From a candidate division TA06 bacterium (lineage in GTDB: Bacteria > Hydrothermota > DG-26 > E44-bin18 > JADFOU01), in NCBI GenBank assembly GCA_022562655.1, contig JADFOU010000034.1:1-12052 (forward strand): DNA of 12,052 nt, in the 5' to 3' direction. Shown here piece by piece: positions 1 through 6,620 of the stretch. Both the position numbers and the translations under genes were made by a program. Every line of letters starts with the position of its first letter. Within the stretch, counting starts at the first letter, position 1. The notes beneath the pieces were generated by a model, which searched no databases, had not been told where the DNA came from, and worked only from the letters and a program-made list of their open reading frames with translations.

Positions 1-639
1 GGAAAGGGCGAGAATACCTATCAGGAGAAGCGAATGGTAGAGGAGGCAGGGTTTCCAGAAACGGAGTCTATCCAGCATCCCTCCAAACTCTTTTTCTCTC
101 CTCGATGCCCTCGCTCGCATCCTCATATAGAAAACACTGGAGAGAAGAACAAGAAAGTTGAGAAGCCAGAGGAGGAAGGCAGTGCCAGTCAGAGAACCCT
201 TTGCCACATAATGGGAGACCGATGCTGTGAGACTGAGAACGAGAACTCCGGAGATCTCCCATACCCAGCGAGTTCTCAATTGCCAGATGGAGACAGATAG
301 GTTCACGACAAATAAGAGAAAAGAGATCGTTCCCAAGAGAAGGAGAGAATTCAGTCTATAGTGGAGAAAGAGGGGTGCTGCAAAGAGAAGTCCGAGGAGG
401 GCATAAAAGACGGACCAAAAAAGAAACCGCCTCCCATCCTCCTCTTTGACAGATGATTTGGAGAATTTGGATTGAAGGAAGAGAAGGAGGGGCTGGCGAG
501 CGAGGAAAAGAAAGAGGACCAATAAGAGGAGCAGAAGCGATGCTGAATTGATTCTCCACGCAACTCCAACTCCTGTGAAGAACGGAACGAGGAGCATTAC
601 CCACATCCCGTGCTCACCTGGAAATACTGGTTTTAACAA
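1..639 (-). CDS. YwiC-like multi-pass membrane protein (partial, C-terminus outside window)
   Basis: The minus strand is open from 639 down to base 1 (213 codons, no stop), so this is the N-terminal part of a longer protein. Near the start it reads PGEHGMWVMLLVPF (residues 7-20). This matches the P-x-[EQ]HGAWAMLL-x-PF signature that opens YwiC-like membrane proteins such as Bacillus YwiC. Hydrophobic segments lie at about residues 13-28, 34-55, 74-93, 98-118, 128-145, 152-172 and 199-213, separated by short basic loops (for example around 173-194). The family function is not established. The start is uncertain: no in-frame ATG precedes the EHG motif, so I chose TTG at 639-637, which gives the usual short leader before the motif. 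No clear Shine-Dalgarno precedes it, and an ATG at 606-604 would remove the conserved motif. The gene diverges from the thiolase gene. The family usually has about 240-260 residues, so perhaps 30-50 are missing. Confidence 0.75.
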   Translation of the reverse strand, partial: MLKPVFPGEHGMWVMLLVPFFTGVGVAWRINSASLLLLLLVLFLFLARQPLLLFLQSKFSKSSVKEEDGRRFLFWSVFYALLGLLFAAPLFLHYRLNSLLLLGTISFLLFVVNLSVSIWQLRTRWVWEISGVLVLSLTASVSHYVAKGSLTGTAFLLWLLNFLVLLSSVFYMRMRARASRREKEFGGMLDRLRFWKPCLLYHSLLLIGILALS

Positions 640-648
640 GGAAGAATA

Positions 649-683
649 ATGGTTATATGGTGAATGGTAATTTGTTAAATTTA
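649..683 (+). repeat. AT-rich intergenic repeat, copy 1
   Basis: This 35-bp AT-rich stretch closely resembles 7879-7915, and in inverted orientation 3485-3514 and 8157-8184. Shared blocks include ATGGTT, GAATGG and GTTAAATTTA. It lies in the divergent gap between the YwiC-like gene and the thiolase gene, ending 9 nt before the proposed TTG start of the former. It may carry promoter elements, but none is convincing. Confidence 0.6.
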
Positions 684-722
684 ACCATAAAAACGATTTA
701 ACAGCCTTGAAATGGAGGAAAA

Positions 723-1937
723 ATGGAGAAAGAGATTGTAGTGTTGGGGGGTGCAAGGACCCCTATGACGGAGTGGGAAGGGGGAAGACGGGGGGATGGG
801 AAGCCCGGTGGTGCCTTGAAAGATATTTCTGCAGTTGACCTCGGGGTGATTGCCGCCAAAGAGGCACTCAAGCGCTCTAAGGTGAAGCCTGAAGAGATTG
901 ACCATGTCGTCTTCGGAAATGCCATGCAGACCTGGAAAGACTCCATTTATGGGGCGAGACATGTCGGTCTAAAATCAGGCATCCCTATCCAGGTTCCTGC
1001 CTTGACTGTAAACAGGATCTGCGGATCGGGATTGCAGGCTGTTATCTCCGGTGCCCAGATGCTTCTTCTGGAAGAGGCAAACTTTGTCTTAGCAGGAGGG
1101 ATGGAGAATATGAGCCAAGCGCCTCATGTCATTTGGGGTGCCCGTTCAGGGTTTCGACTCGGTCAAGGGAAATTGGAGGATTCTTTGATGGTCAACCTCA
1201 TGGATTCCTACTGCGGTTTCTATATGGCTCAGACGGCTGAGAACTTGGCCAAAAAATTTGGGGTAAGTCGAGAGGAGCAAGATGAGTTTGCCTACCGAAG
1301 CCATACTGCGGCGAAAAGGGCTACAGAGGAGTGCAGGTTTCAGGTGGAGATTGTACCTGTGGAGATCGTGAAACGACGTGGAAAGGTTATCGTTGAAAAG
1401 GATGACCATTTCGTTCCGGATACCGATCTGGAGAAGTTGGCTCAACTCAACCCGGCCTTCGGAAAGGATGGAACAGTTACTGCGGGAAACGCGAGTGGAA
1501 TCGTTGATGGAGCGGCTGCAGTTATCATTTCAACCCGGGAGAAAGCCGAGGAGCGAAACCTTCCAATTCTGGGAAAGGTCCTCTCCTGGGGATTTGCTGG
1601 AGTGGAGCCGGAGATTATGGGGATTGGGCCTGTCCCTGCCATTCGAGAGGCATTGAAGAGAGCGGGCCTCGATCTCGATAAAATTGACCTCTTCGAGATC
1701 AATGAGGCCTTTGCCGCTCAATATCTCCCTGTGGAGAGGGAACTGGGTCTGGACCGGGAGAAGGTGAATGTGAATGGGGGGGCGATCGGTTTAGGCCATC
1801 CTCTTGGGGCGACAGGGACCCGGCTTCTTCTCACCCTCCTTTATGAACTCCAGAGAAGAAAGAAGCGGTATGGTGTTGCTTCAGCCTGTATTGGTGGGGG
1901 GCAGGGGATCGCAGCCGTGGTGGAAGCAGAACAGTAG
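723..1937 (+). CDS. Thiolase (acetyl-CoA acetyltransferase / 3-ketoacyl-CoA thiolase family)
   Basis: Thiolases condense two acyl-CoA units or cleave 3-ketoacyl-CoA with CoA. This one has 404 residues, close to the usual 390-400, and a complete catalytic set. The nucleophile is Cys100 in NRICGSGLQA, Asn327 lies in the NEAF motif, His359 in GLGHPLGATG, and Cys389 in CIGGGQG. The loop after ARTP (residues 11-14) is about ten residues longer than in typical biosynthetic thiolases and is Gly/Arg/Lys-rich (about 19-30). The usual HMG-x-TAEN segment reads YMAQTAEN. I believe this style is common in desulfobacterial thiolases. GGAGG at 714-718 lies 4 nt before the ATG and supports the start. An HMGL-family gene follows after 98 nt, probably on the same transcript. 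The direction (synthesis or beta-oxidation) and chain length cannot be read from sequence. Confidence 0.93.
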   Translation: MEKEIVVLGGARTPMTEWEGGRRGDGKPGGALKDISAVDLGVIAAKEALKRSKVKPEEIDHVVFGNAMQTWKDSIYGARHVGLKSGIPIQVPALTVNRICGSGLQAVISGAQMLLLEEANFVLAGGMENMSQAPHVIWGARSGFRLGQGKLEDSLMVNLMDSYCGFYMAQTAENLAKKFGVSREEQDEFAYRSHTAAKRATEECRFQVEIVPVEIVKRRGKVIVEKDDHFVPDTDLEKLAQLNPAFGKDGTVTAGNASGIVDGAAAVIISTREKAEERNLPILGKVLSWGFAGVEPEIMGIGPVPAIREALKRAGLDLDKIDLFEINEAFAAQYLPVERELGLDREKVNVNGGAIGLGHPLGATGTRLLLTLLYELQRRKKRYGVASACIGGGQGIAAVVEAEQ

Positions 1938-1940
1938 ATT

Positions 1941-2020
1941 GAAGAATAGTGAATAGTGAATGAAGAATGCAAGATTTGAAATTCACAATTTTTAATTCAC
2001 AGTTCATGATTCATCATTCT
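1941..2020. repeat. Imperfect long palindrome filling the thiolase-HMGL gap
   Basis: The gap is AT-rich and imperfectly self-complementary. The left arm (from about 1941) carries tandem GTGAATA-type units and GAATGAAGAATG. The right arm reads as the reverse complement of similar words (ATTCAC, TTCATGATTCATCATTCT) and ends near 2020, 15 nt before the next ATG. The arms match only in part, so a transcript could form a loose hairpin. No T-run follows, so it is unlikely to be a terminator. Confidence 0.55.
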
Positions 2021-2035
2021 GAATGAGTTGCTGAC

Positions 2036-3268
2036 ATGGAAGCACTAAATGAGAAGGATCTCATCTATGACTGGAATCTAAAAGGCAGTCAGAAGATTCC
2101 TCAGCAGAAGATTGAATTCGATGACGAGACCCTGCGGGATGGTCTCCAGAGTCCTTCCGTTACAGATCCGAAAATCGAGGAGAAGTTCGAGATTCTCCAT
2201 CTGATGGAGGAGTTGGGCATCCACACAGCAAACATCGGACTTCCCGGAGCAGGTCCTCGAGCTTACCAGGATGTTCTCGCTTTGGCGAAAGAGATGGCCG
2301 ACAATCATCTGAAGATCACCCCCAACTGCGCCGCAAGAACCCTGGAGACTGACATTCGACCCATCGCGGAGATCTCCCAGAAGGTTGGAATTCCTATAGA
2401 GGCCTGTACTTTTTTAGGCTCAAGTCCCATCCGACAGTATGCTGAGGAGTGGTCTCTTGACCATTTGCTCAAATTGACTGAAGATGCTGTGACCTTTGCG
2501 GTGAAGCATGGTTTGCCGGTAATGTTCGTGACCGAGGATACGACCCGGGCGAGGCCAGATCATCTGAAGATGATTTATACCACTGCCGTTGAGTGCGGGG
2601 CCCTGAGAGTCTGCGTCTGTGATACGGTAGGTCACGCGACCCCCGTTGGAGCTCGGAACCTCATCGCCTATGTCAAGAAGGTTGTCGATGAGACCGGAGA
2701 GGAGGTCAAGGTAGACTGGCACGGCCATCGGGACCGAGGACTGGATATTCCCAACACCATTTCCGCCATTGAGGCAGGAGCGGATCGGGTTCACGGCTGT
2801 GCCATTGGGATTGGCGAAAGGGTAGGGAATACACCGATGGATCTCCTCCTGCTCAATCTGAAATTGATGGGGTGGATTGACAATGATTTGAGAAAACTTC
2901 CTCAATACTGCCGGGCTGTCTCCAATTACTGCAAGGTCCCCCTTCCCCAAAATTATCCTGCTTTTGGGGAGGATGCCTTCCGTACCGGAACGGGCGTCCA
3001 TGCCGCCGCTGTCATTAAAGCGAAGAAGAAAGGGGATGACTGGTTGGCGGATCGGGTTTATTCAGGTGTGCCGGCAGACATGTTTGGGCTCCATCAGAAG
3101 ATTGAGGTAGGACACATGTCCGGGGAGTCGAATGTTGTCTACTGGTTGGAGTCGAGGGGTATCGAACCCAAGCGAGAATTGGTGAAAAAGATCTTCGATG
3201 CGGCAAAAGAATGTGACGGACTCCTCAAAGAGGAAGAGATTGTGGCTCTTGTGAAAGAGTCAACCTGA
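2036..3268 (+). CDS. HMGL-family aldol-type enzyme, 2-isopropylmalate/homocitrate synthase-like
   Basis: This 410-residue protein is an HMGL-like TIM barrel, the fold of 2-isopropylmalate, homocitrate, citramalate and Re-citrate synthases and of HMG-CoA lyase. These enzymes make or break a C-C bond at an acyl-CoA-derived carbon using a divalent metal. The strand-1 motif is DDETLRDGLQ (residues 29-38, Arg34-Asp35). The metal-binding pair is HGH at 229-231, within DWHGHRDRG. The late loop GIGERVGNTPMD (258-269) resembles condensing enzymes, and the cysteine loop GGCPYAPGA of HMG-CoA lyase is absent. There is no C-terminal LeuA leucine-binding domain, so leucine feedback is unlikely. The substrate is not assigned. 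A role in a Re-citrate synthase, citramalate or other condensation is possible but unproven. The Shine-Dalgarno is weak. The gene is cotranscribable with the upstream thiolase and ends 81 nt before a terminator. Confidence 0.85.
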   Translation: MEALNEKDLIYDWNLKGSQKIPQQKIEFDDETLRDGLQSPSVTDPKIEEKFEILHLMEELGIHTANIGLPGAGPRAYQDVLALAKEMADNHLKITPNCAARTLETDIRPIAEISQKVGIPIEACTFLGSSPIRQYAEEWSLDHLLKLTEDAVTFAVKHGLPVMFVTEDTTRARPDHLKMIYTTAVECGALRVCVCDTVGHATPVGARNLIAYVKKVVDETGEEVKVDWHGHRDRGLDIPNTISAIEAGADRVHGCAIGIGERVGNTPMDLLLLNLKLMGWIDNDLRKLPQYCRAVSNYCKVPLPQNYPAFGEDAFRTGTGVHAAAVIKAKKKGDDWLADRVYSGVPADMFGLHQKIEVGHMSGESNVVYWLESRGIEPKRELVKKIFDAAKECDGLLKEEEIVALVKEST

Positions 3269-3349
3269 CTTTACTATTGACACTCCTCTGCTGAAACCCA
3301 TTTGGGTAAAACTGTGCTGTAAGTTGTGAGGCTTCAACCTTACGAAATT

Positions 3350-3377
3350 AGGGCAACCCCTTGGTGTTGCCCTTTTT
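3350..3377 (+). terminator. Rho-independent terminator after the thiolase-HMGL pair
   Basis: An 8-bp perfect stem (AGGGCAAC at 3350-3357, GTTGCCCT at 3366-3373) with an 8-nt loop runs straight into TTTTT (3373-3377). It sits between the HMGL gene and the uvrB promoter, as expected for the end of the first transcription unit. Confidence 0.85.
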
Positions 3378-3382
3378 GTTCA

Positions 3383-3411
3383 TTGACTTTATCGAGGATT
3401 TGGGCTAAAAT
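3383..3411 (+). promoter_or_regulatory. Sigma-70-type promoter for uvrB
   Basis: TTGACT at 3383-3388 and TAAAAT at 3406-3411 are separated by exactly 17 nt, close to the TTGACA/TATAAT consensus. Transcription would start near 3418, giving a leader of about 107 nt before the uvrB ATG. It lies directly after the terminator, so it probably opens the uvrB-nadC-nucleotidyltransferase unit. I see no clear LexA-type operator around it. Confidence 0.7.
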
Positions 3412-3447
3412 AATTTGGGTATTGGAATTTTTCCTACACTTGGGTTT

Positions 3448-3486
3448 GCCCTGAACCCTGTCCTGAAACATATTCAGGGACGGGTT
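3448..3486. repeat. Hairpin repeat of the CCTGAACC-TGTCC type in the uvrB leader
   Basis: The segment starts CCCTGAACCCTGTCCTGAA and folds back through TTCAGGGAC with a one-base bulge. A related hairpin starting CCTGAACCTTGTCCCGAA lies inside the element at 7998-8044, so this is probably a dispersed genomic repeat rather than a uvrB-specific regulator. An effect on the long uvrB leader cannot be excluded. Confidence 0.5.
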
Positions 3487-3514
3487 TAACCAGTTACTAT
3501 TTAACATTTTAACC
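3485..3514 (-). repeat. AT-rich intergenic repeat, copy 2 (inverted)
   Basis: Read on the minus strand, this 30-bp stretch matches 7879-7915 in order: GGTT, then TTAAATAGT, then GGTTAAA. It ends 10 nt before the uvrB ATG and occupies the position where a Shine-Dalgarno would be expected to begin. Confidence 0.6.
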
Positions 3515-3524
3515 GACATCTGTT

Positions 3525-5621
3525 ATGCCTCTATTCCAGTTGATTTCTGACTTTAAACCCACAGGGGATCAGCCTCAAGCCATAGAGAAATTGACGGAAG
3601 GGGTTCGGACAGGACTTCGGTATCAAACCCTTCTGGGTGTGACGGGGTCTGGAAAGACCTTCACGATGGCCAATGTCATTGCCAATGTTCAAAAGCCCGC
3701 ACTTGTCATTTCTCATAACAAGACCCTCGCCGCACAACTCTACGGTGAGTTTGCCAGTTTTTTCCCCCACAATGCTGTAGAGTTTTTCATCAGTTATTAT
3801 GATTACTATCAACCGGAAGCCTATGTTCCCTCTTCCGACACCTATATCGAAAAAGATGCTTCTATCAATGATGATATTGATCGTCTCCGATTAAAGGCAA
3901 CGAGTTCCTTATTGGAGAGAGAAGATGTAATCATCGTTGCCAGTGTCTCCTGCATCTTTGGCCTGGGCTCTCCAAAAGATTATCGAGAACTCCTCTGCTA
4001 TTTGAACAAGGGAGCGACCATTGAAAGGGATGCCCTCTTGAGAAAACTTGTAGATATTCAATATTCCCGGAATGATATTGAATTTTCCCGGGGCACTTTT
4101 CGAGTTCGAGGGGATGTGATTGAGATCCATCCTGCCTATGAGGAGACAGGGATACGGGTGGAGATGTTCGGAGATGAGATTGAGAGGTTGTCAGTTATTG
4201 ACCCTTTGAGGGGGGATGTCCTGGAGGAGAGAGAGCGCATCGCCATCTACCCAGCCAAGCATTTTATCACTACTTCTCCCAGGCTTGAGGATGCCATCCG
4301 TGCCATAGAAGCGGAGTTGGTGGAACGTCTTGCCTTCTTTCGTTCCCAGGGAAAACTCTTGGAGGCCCAGCGATTGGAGACTCGAGCAAGATACGATATT
4401 GAGATGATGCGGGAGTTGGGCTATTGTCCTGGGATTGAGAACTATTCAAGACCTATCAGTGGAAGGGCTCCTGGTGAACGTCCTTCCTGTCTTCTCGATT
4501 ATTTTCCTGAAGACTTTCTCCTGATCGTTGATGAGTCCCATGTCACCATCCCTCAGATCTATGGGATGTACCATGGAGACCGTTCACGAAAGGAAACCTT
4601 GGTCGAATACGGATTTCGTCTTCCCTCCGCTTTGGACAACCGTCCTTTGACCTTTGATGAGTTTGAGTCAATGATTCAGCAGGCGATCTTTGTCTCCGCC
4701 ACTCCGAGTGAAGAGGAGATCAAGAAATCGAAAGGTATCGTTGTGGAACAGATCATCCGTCCCACGGGTCTTGTGGACCCCAAGATCATTGTGAGGCCCA
4801 CGGAACACCAGATTGATGATCTCTTGGAGGAGATCCACAAGCGGGTGGAGCGGAAGGAGAGGGTTTTGGTTACGACCTTGACCAAGCGGATGGCAGAAGA
4901 CCTGGCAGACTATCTTTTGCAAATGGGGGTACGCGTTCGGTATATGCATTCGGAGATTGGTGCGATTGAGCGGGTAGAGATTCTCCGGGGTTTGCGATTG
5001 GCGAATTTTGATGTGCTTGTAGGGATCAATCTTCTCCGGGAAGGTCTGGATCTACCCGAGGTCTCTCTGGTTGCCATCTTGGATGCTGATAAAGAAGGAT
5101 TTCTCCGCTCCGAAAGATCCCTCATCCAGACCGCGGGTCGGGCATCAAGACATGTGGATGGGAAAGTGATCATGTATGCTGACCGGATTACTGGAGCCAT
5201 GAGGACCGCCATGGATGAGACGATGCGGAGAAGAAAGATCCAGTTGGAATATAACCGGAAACATGGGATCACTCCAAAGTCTATTGTGAAGTCTATCGAG
5301 GAGATCATGAAGACAACTGCCGTTGCAGACTCACGGAGAGAGCCTGAGGTGGTTCATGAGGAGGAAGAAGTCTATCTCACGGAACTGGACCGGCATGAGC
5401 TGGTTGAACGACTCAAGAAGGAGATGAGAGAGGCAGCGGAAGAACTGGAATTTGAGCGAGCGGCAAAATTGAGGAATCGGATCCGAAATCTTGTCCTGGC
5501 AAAGGAAAAACCAAAAAATAAAAGAGTCTCACCGCAGGGGCACAGAGGACGCAGCGTTCCATTTACCACCAAGGCACAAAGGACGCAAAGCGTTAATAAA
5601 GATTCGAAAGAACAATGTTGA
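3525..5621 (+). CDS. uvrB: Excinuclease ABC subunit B (UvrB)
   Basis: UvrB is the damage-verifying helicase-like subunit of UvrABC nucleotide excision repair. It is loaded on DNA by UvrA and recruits UvrC. The 698 residues show Walker A GVTGSGKT (38-45) and the aromatic beta-hairpin YYDYYQPEAY (91-100) that inserts between DNA strands. The Walker B-like DESH is at 336-339. The helicase C-terminal half includes GINLLREGLDLPEV and the QTAGRASR motif VI. A C-terminal UVR segment lies around 621-655 (ELVERLKKEMREAAEELEFERAAKLRNRIR) and contacts UvrC. The protein is about 30 residues longer than usual: the last 31 residues (668-698) are encoded by a palindromic repeat rather than by conserved uvrB sequence. 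No strong Shine-Dalgarno precedes the ATG, but the start aligns with the family N-terminus. It is probably driven by the promoter at 3383. Confidence 0.97.
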   Translation: MPLFQLISDFKPTGDQPQAIEKLTEGVRTGLRYQTLLGVTGSGKTFTMANVIANVQKPALVISHNKTLAAQLYGEFASFFPHNAVEFFISYYDYYQPEAYVPSSDTYIEKDASINDDIDRLRLKATSSLLEREDVIIVASVSCIFGLGSPKDYRELLCYLNKGATIERDALLRKLVDIQYSRNDIEFSRGTFRVRGDVIEIHPAYEETGIRVEMFGDEIERLSVIDPLRGDVLEERERIAIYPAKHFITTSPRLEDAIRAIEAELVERLAFFRSQGKLLEAQRLETRARYDIEMMRELGYCPGIENYSRPISGRAPGERPSCLLDYFPEDFLLIVDESHVTIPQIYGMYHGDRSRKETLVEYGFRLPSALDNRPLTFDEFESMIQQAIFVSATPSEEEIKKSKGIVVEQIIRPTGLVDPKIIVRPTEHQIDDLLEEIHKRVERKERVLVTTLTKRMAEDLADYLLQMGVRVRYMHSEIGAIERVEILRGLRLANFDVLVGINLLREGLDLPEVSLVAILDADKEGFLRSERSLIQTAGRASRHVDGKVIMYADRITGAMRTAMDETMRRRKIQLEYNRKHGITPKSIVKSIEEIMKTTAVADSRREPEVVHEEEEVYLTELDRHELVERLKKEMREAAEELEFERAAKLRNRIRNLVLAKEKPKNKRVSPQGHRGRSVPFTTKAQRTQSVNKDSKEQC

Positions 5622-5683
5622 ATAATTTTGTCTTTGTGTCTTTGTGGTGAAAAAATAATTGTGTTCTCTGCGTCTCGCGGTGC
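5528..5683. repeat. Nested long palindrome spanning the uvrB 3' end and the nadC leader
   Basis: There are two nested inverted repeats. The outer arms are at 5530-5554 (CACCGCAGGGGCACAGAG and onward) and 5661-5683 (reverse complement begins GCACCGCGAGACGCAGAG). The inner arms are at 5567-5590 (CACCAAGGCACAAAGGACGC and onward) and 5626-5649 (reverse complement begins CACCACAAAGACACAAAG). Each arm has mismatches but the match is obvious. A partial copy of the outer arm recurs at 6557-6582. The layout is typical of dispersed REP/BIME-like elements, and it ends 14 nt before the nadC ATG. Confidence 0.8.
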
Positions 5684-5697
5684 ATTTTGAATTTTCC

Positions 5698-6549
5698 ATG
5701 GTCGACCTCAGTTTAGAAAAAGTTCGTCCCATCGTGGAAAGGGCCTTAAAGGAAGATATTGGATCAGGGGACCTCACCACGAAGGCCATTATTCCAGAGA
5801 GGGCGAAGGGATTGGCCCTCCTTACGGCGAAAGAGGATGGGGTTCTGGCAGGCGTAGAAGTCGCCCGCCTCGTCTTTGAATCCGTAGATGGACGCCTCCA
5901 GTATCTACCCGAGATGAGAGACGGTGATAGGCTTGGTTATGGTAAAGTGATTGCTCAAATCCGGGGTTCTGCCCGATCTCTCCTCACCGGAGAACGGGTT
6001 GCCCTCAACTTCCTACAGAGGCTCTCCGGTGTCGCTACCCTTACCGCACAATATGTGGAGGCCGTAGAGGGAACGCGCGCGAAGGTTCTGGATACCCGAA
6101 AGACCACACCGGGGCTGCGGATCTTGGAGAAATACGCTGTCCGTATAGGAGGGGGTGAGAACCATCGTTTTGGTTTATATGACCAGATTCTTATCAAGGA
6201 GAACCATATAGATTCCGCAGGGGGAATTCGAGAGGCTGTCGAGAGTATCAAGGAGAAGAATGGGGGAGTAGTTTTCATCGAGGTGGAAGTGAATTCCTTG
6301 CGTGGGGCAAAGGAGGCCCTTGCAGCAGGAGTCCATCGGATTATGCTGGATAATATGGATCTCAAGAGTATCCAAGAGGTAGTGAATTTCGTGGAGGGCG
6401 AAGTGGAGATTGAGGTATCGGGTCAGGTCACTCTGGAGTCGATTCGCAAGATTGCCGAGACAGGTGTGGATTACATTTCTGTGGGTGCCTTGACTCACTC
6501 TGCAAGAGCCATGGACATTTCTTTGCGACTCCGGAAGATTGGGAAATGA
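5698..6549 (+). CDS. nadC: Nicotinate-nucleotide pyrophosphorylase, carboxylating (quinolinate phosphoribosyltransferase)
   Basis: NadC converts quinolinate and PRPP to nicotinate mononucleotide, CO2 and pyrophosphate, joining de novo synthesis to the common NAD pathway. The 283 residues fit the family (about 280-297). Near the start is the signature EDIGSGDLT, followed by GERVALNFLQRLSG (98-111) and DTRKTTPGLR (132-141). Next come GGGENHR (151-157) and LIKENHI (165-171), the basic pocket for quinolinate and PRPP phosphates. The ATG at 5698 is preferred because the family N-terminus begins there. An in-frame ATG 39 nt upstream (5659) lies inside the palindromic repeat and would add repeat-encoded residues. 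No Shine-Dalgarno is visible, as the repeat arm ends just upstream. nadA and nadB are not in the window. Confidence 0.96.
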   Translation: MVDLSLEKVRPIVERALKEDIGSGDLTTKAIIPERAKGLALLTAKEDGVLAGVEVARLVFESVDGRLQYLPEMRDGDRLGYGKVIAQIRGSARSLLTGERVALNFLQRLSGVATLTAQYVEAVEGTRAKVLDTRKTTPGLRILEKYAVRIGGGENHRFGLYDQILIKENHIDSAGGIREAVESIKEKNGGVVFIEVEVNSLRGAKEALAAGVHRIMLDNMDLKSIQEVVNFVEGEVEIEVSGQVTLESIRKIAETGVDYISVGALTHSARAMDISLRLRKIGK

Positions 6550-6556
6550 GTCACTG

Positions 6557-6582
6557 CACCGCAGAGACCAGAGGACGCAGAG
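6557..6582 (+). repeat. Solo arm of the uvrB-nadC palindrome
   Basis: CACCGCAGAGACCAGAGGAC followed by GCAGAG closely matches the left outer arm at 5530-5554. No matching right arm follows before the next gene, so this looks like a decayed or truncated copy. It lies in the 71-nt gap between nadC and the nucleotidyltransferase gene. Confidence 0.7.
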
Positions 6583-6620
6583 TAAAGATTATTCATTGTA
6601 ATTTACATAAATAGTCAATA

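Noticed and set aside
34..300. Plus-strand open frame of 88 codons at the window start
   Set aside because: It is antisense to the YwiC-like gene, whose frame shows hydrophobic segments and the EHG signature. The plus-strand peptide is low complexity and charged.
1938..2035. Intergenic palindrome as a terminator between the thiolase and HMGL genes
   Set aside because: The arms match poorly and no T-run follows. The strong terminator lies after the second gene.
2420..3001. Long open frame on the minus strand (about 190 codons) inside the HMGL gene
   Set aside because: It lies wholly antisense to a conserved enzyme with intact motifs. The translation shows no recognisable domain and is explained by codon bias of the real gene.
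2036..3268. HMG-CoA lyase as the identity of the HMGL-family protein
   Set aside because: The lyase cysteine loop is missing and the GERVGN loop and HGHRDRG motif fit condensing enzymes better, despite RDGLQ near the start.
5659..5697. Upstream in-frame ATG giving a 13-residue longer NadC
   Set aside because: The extra residues are encoded by the right arm of the palindromic repeat. The family N-terminus fits the ATG at 5698.
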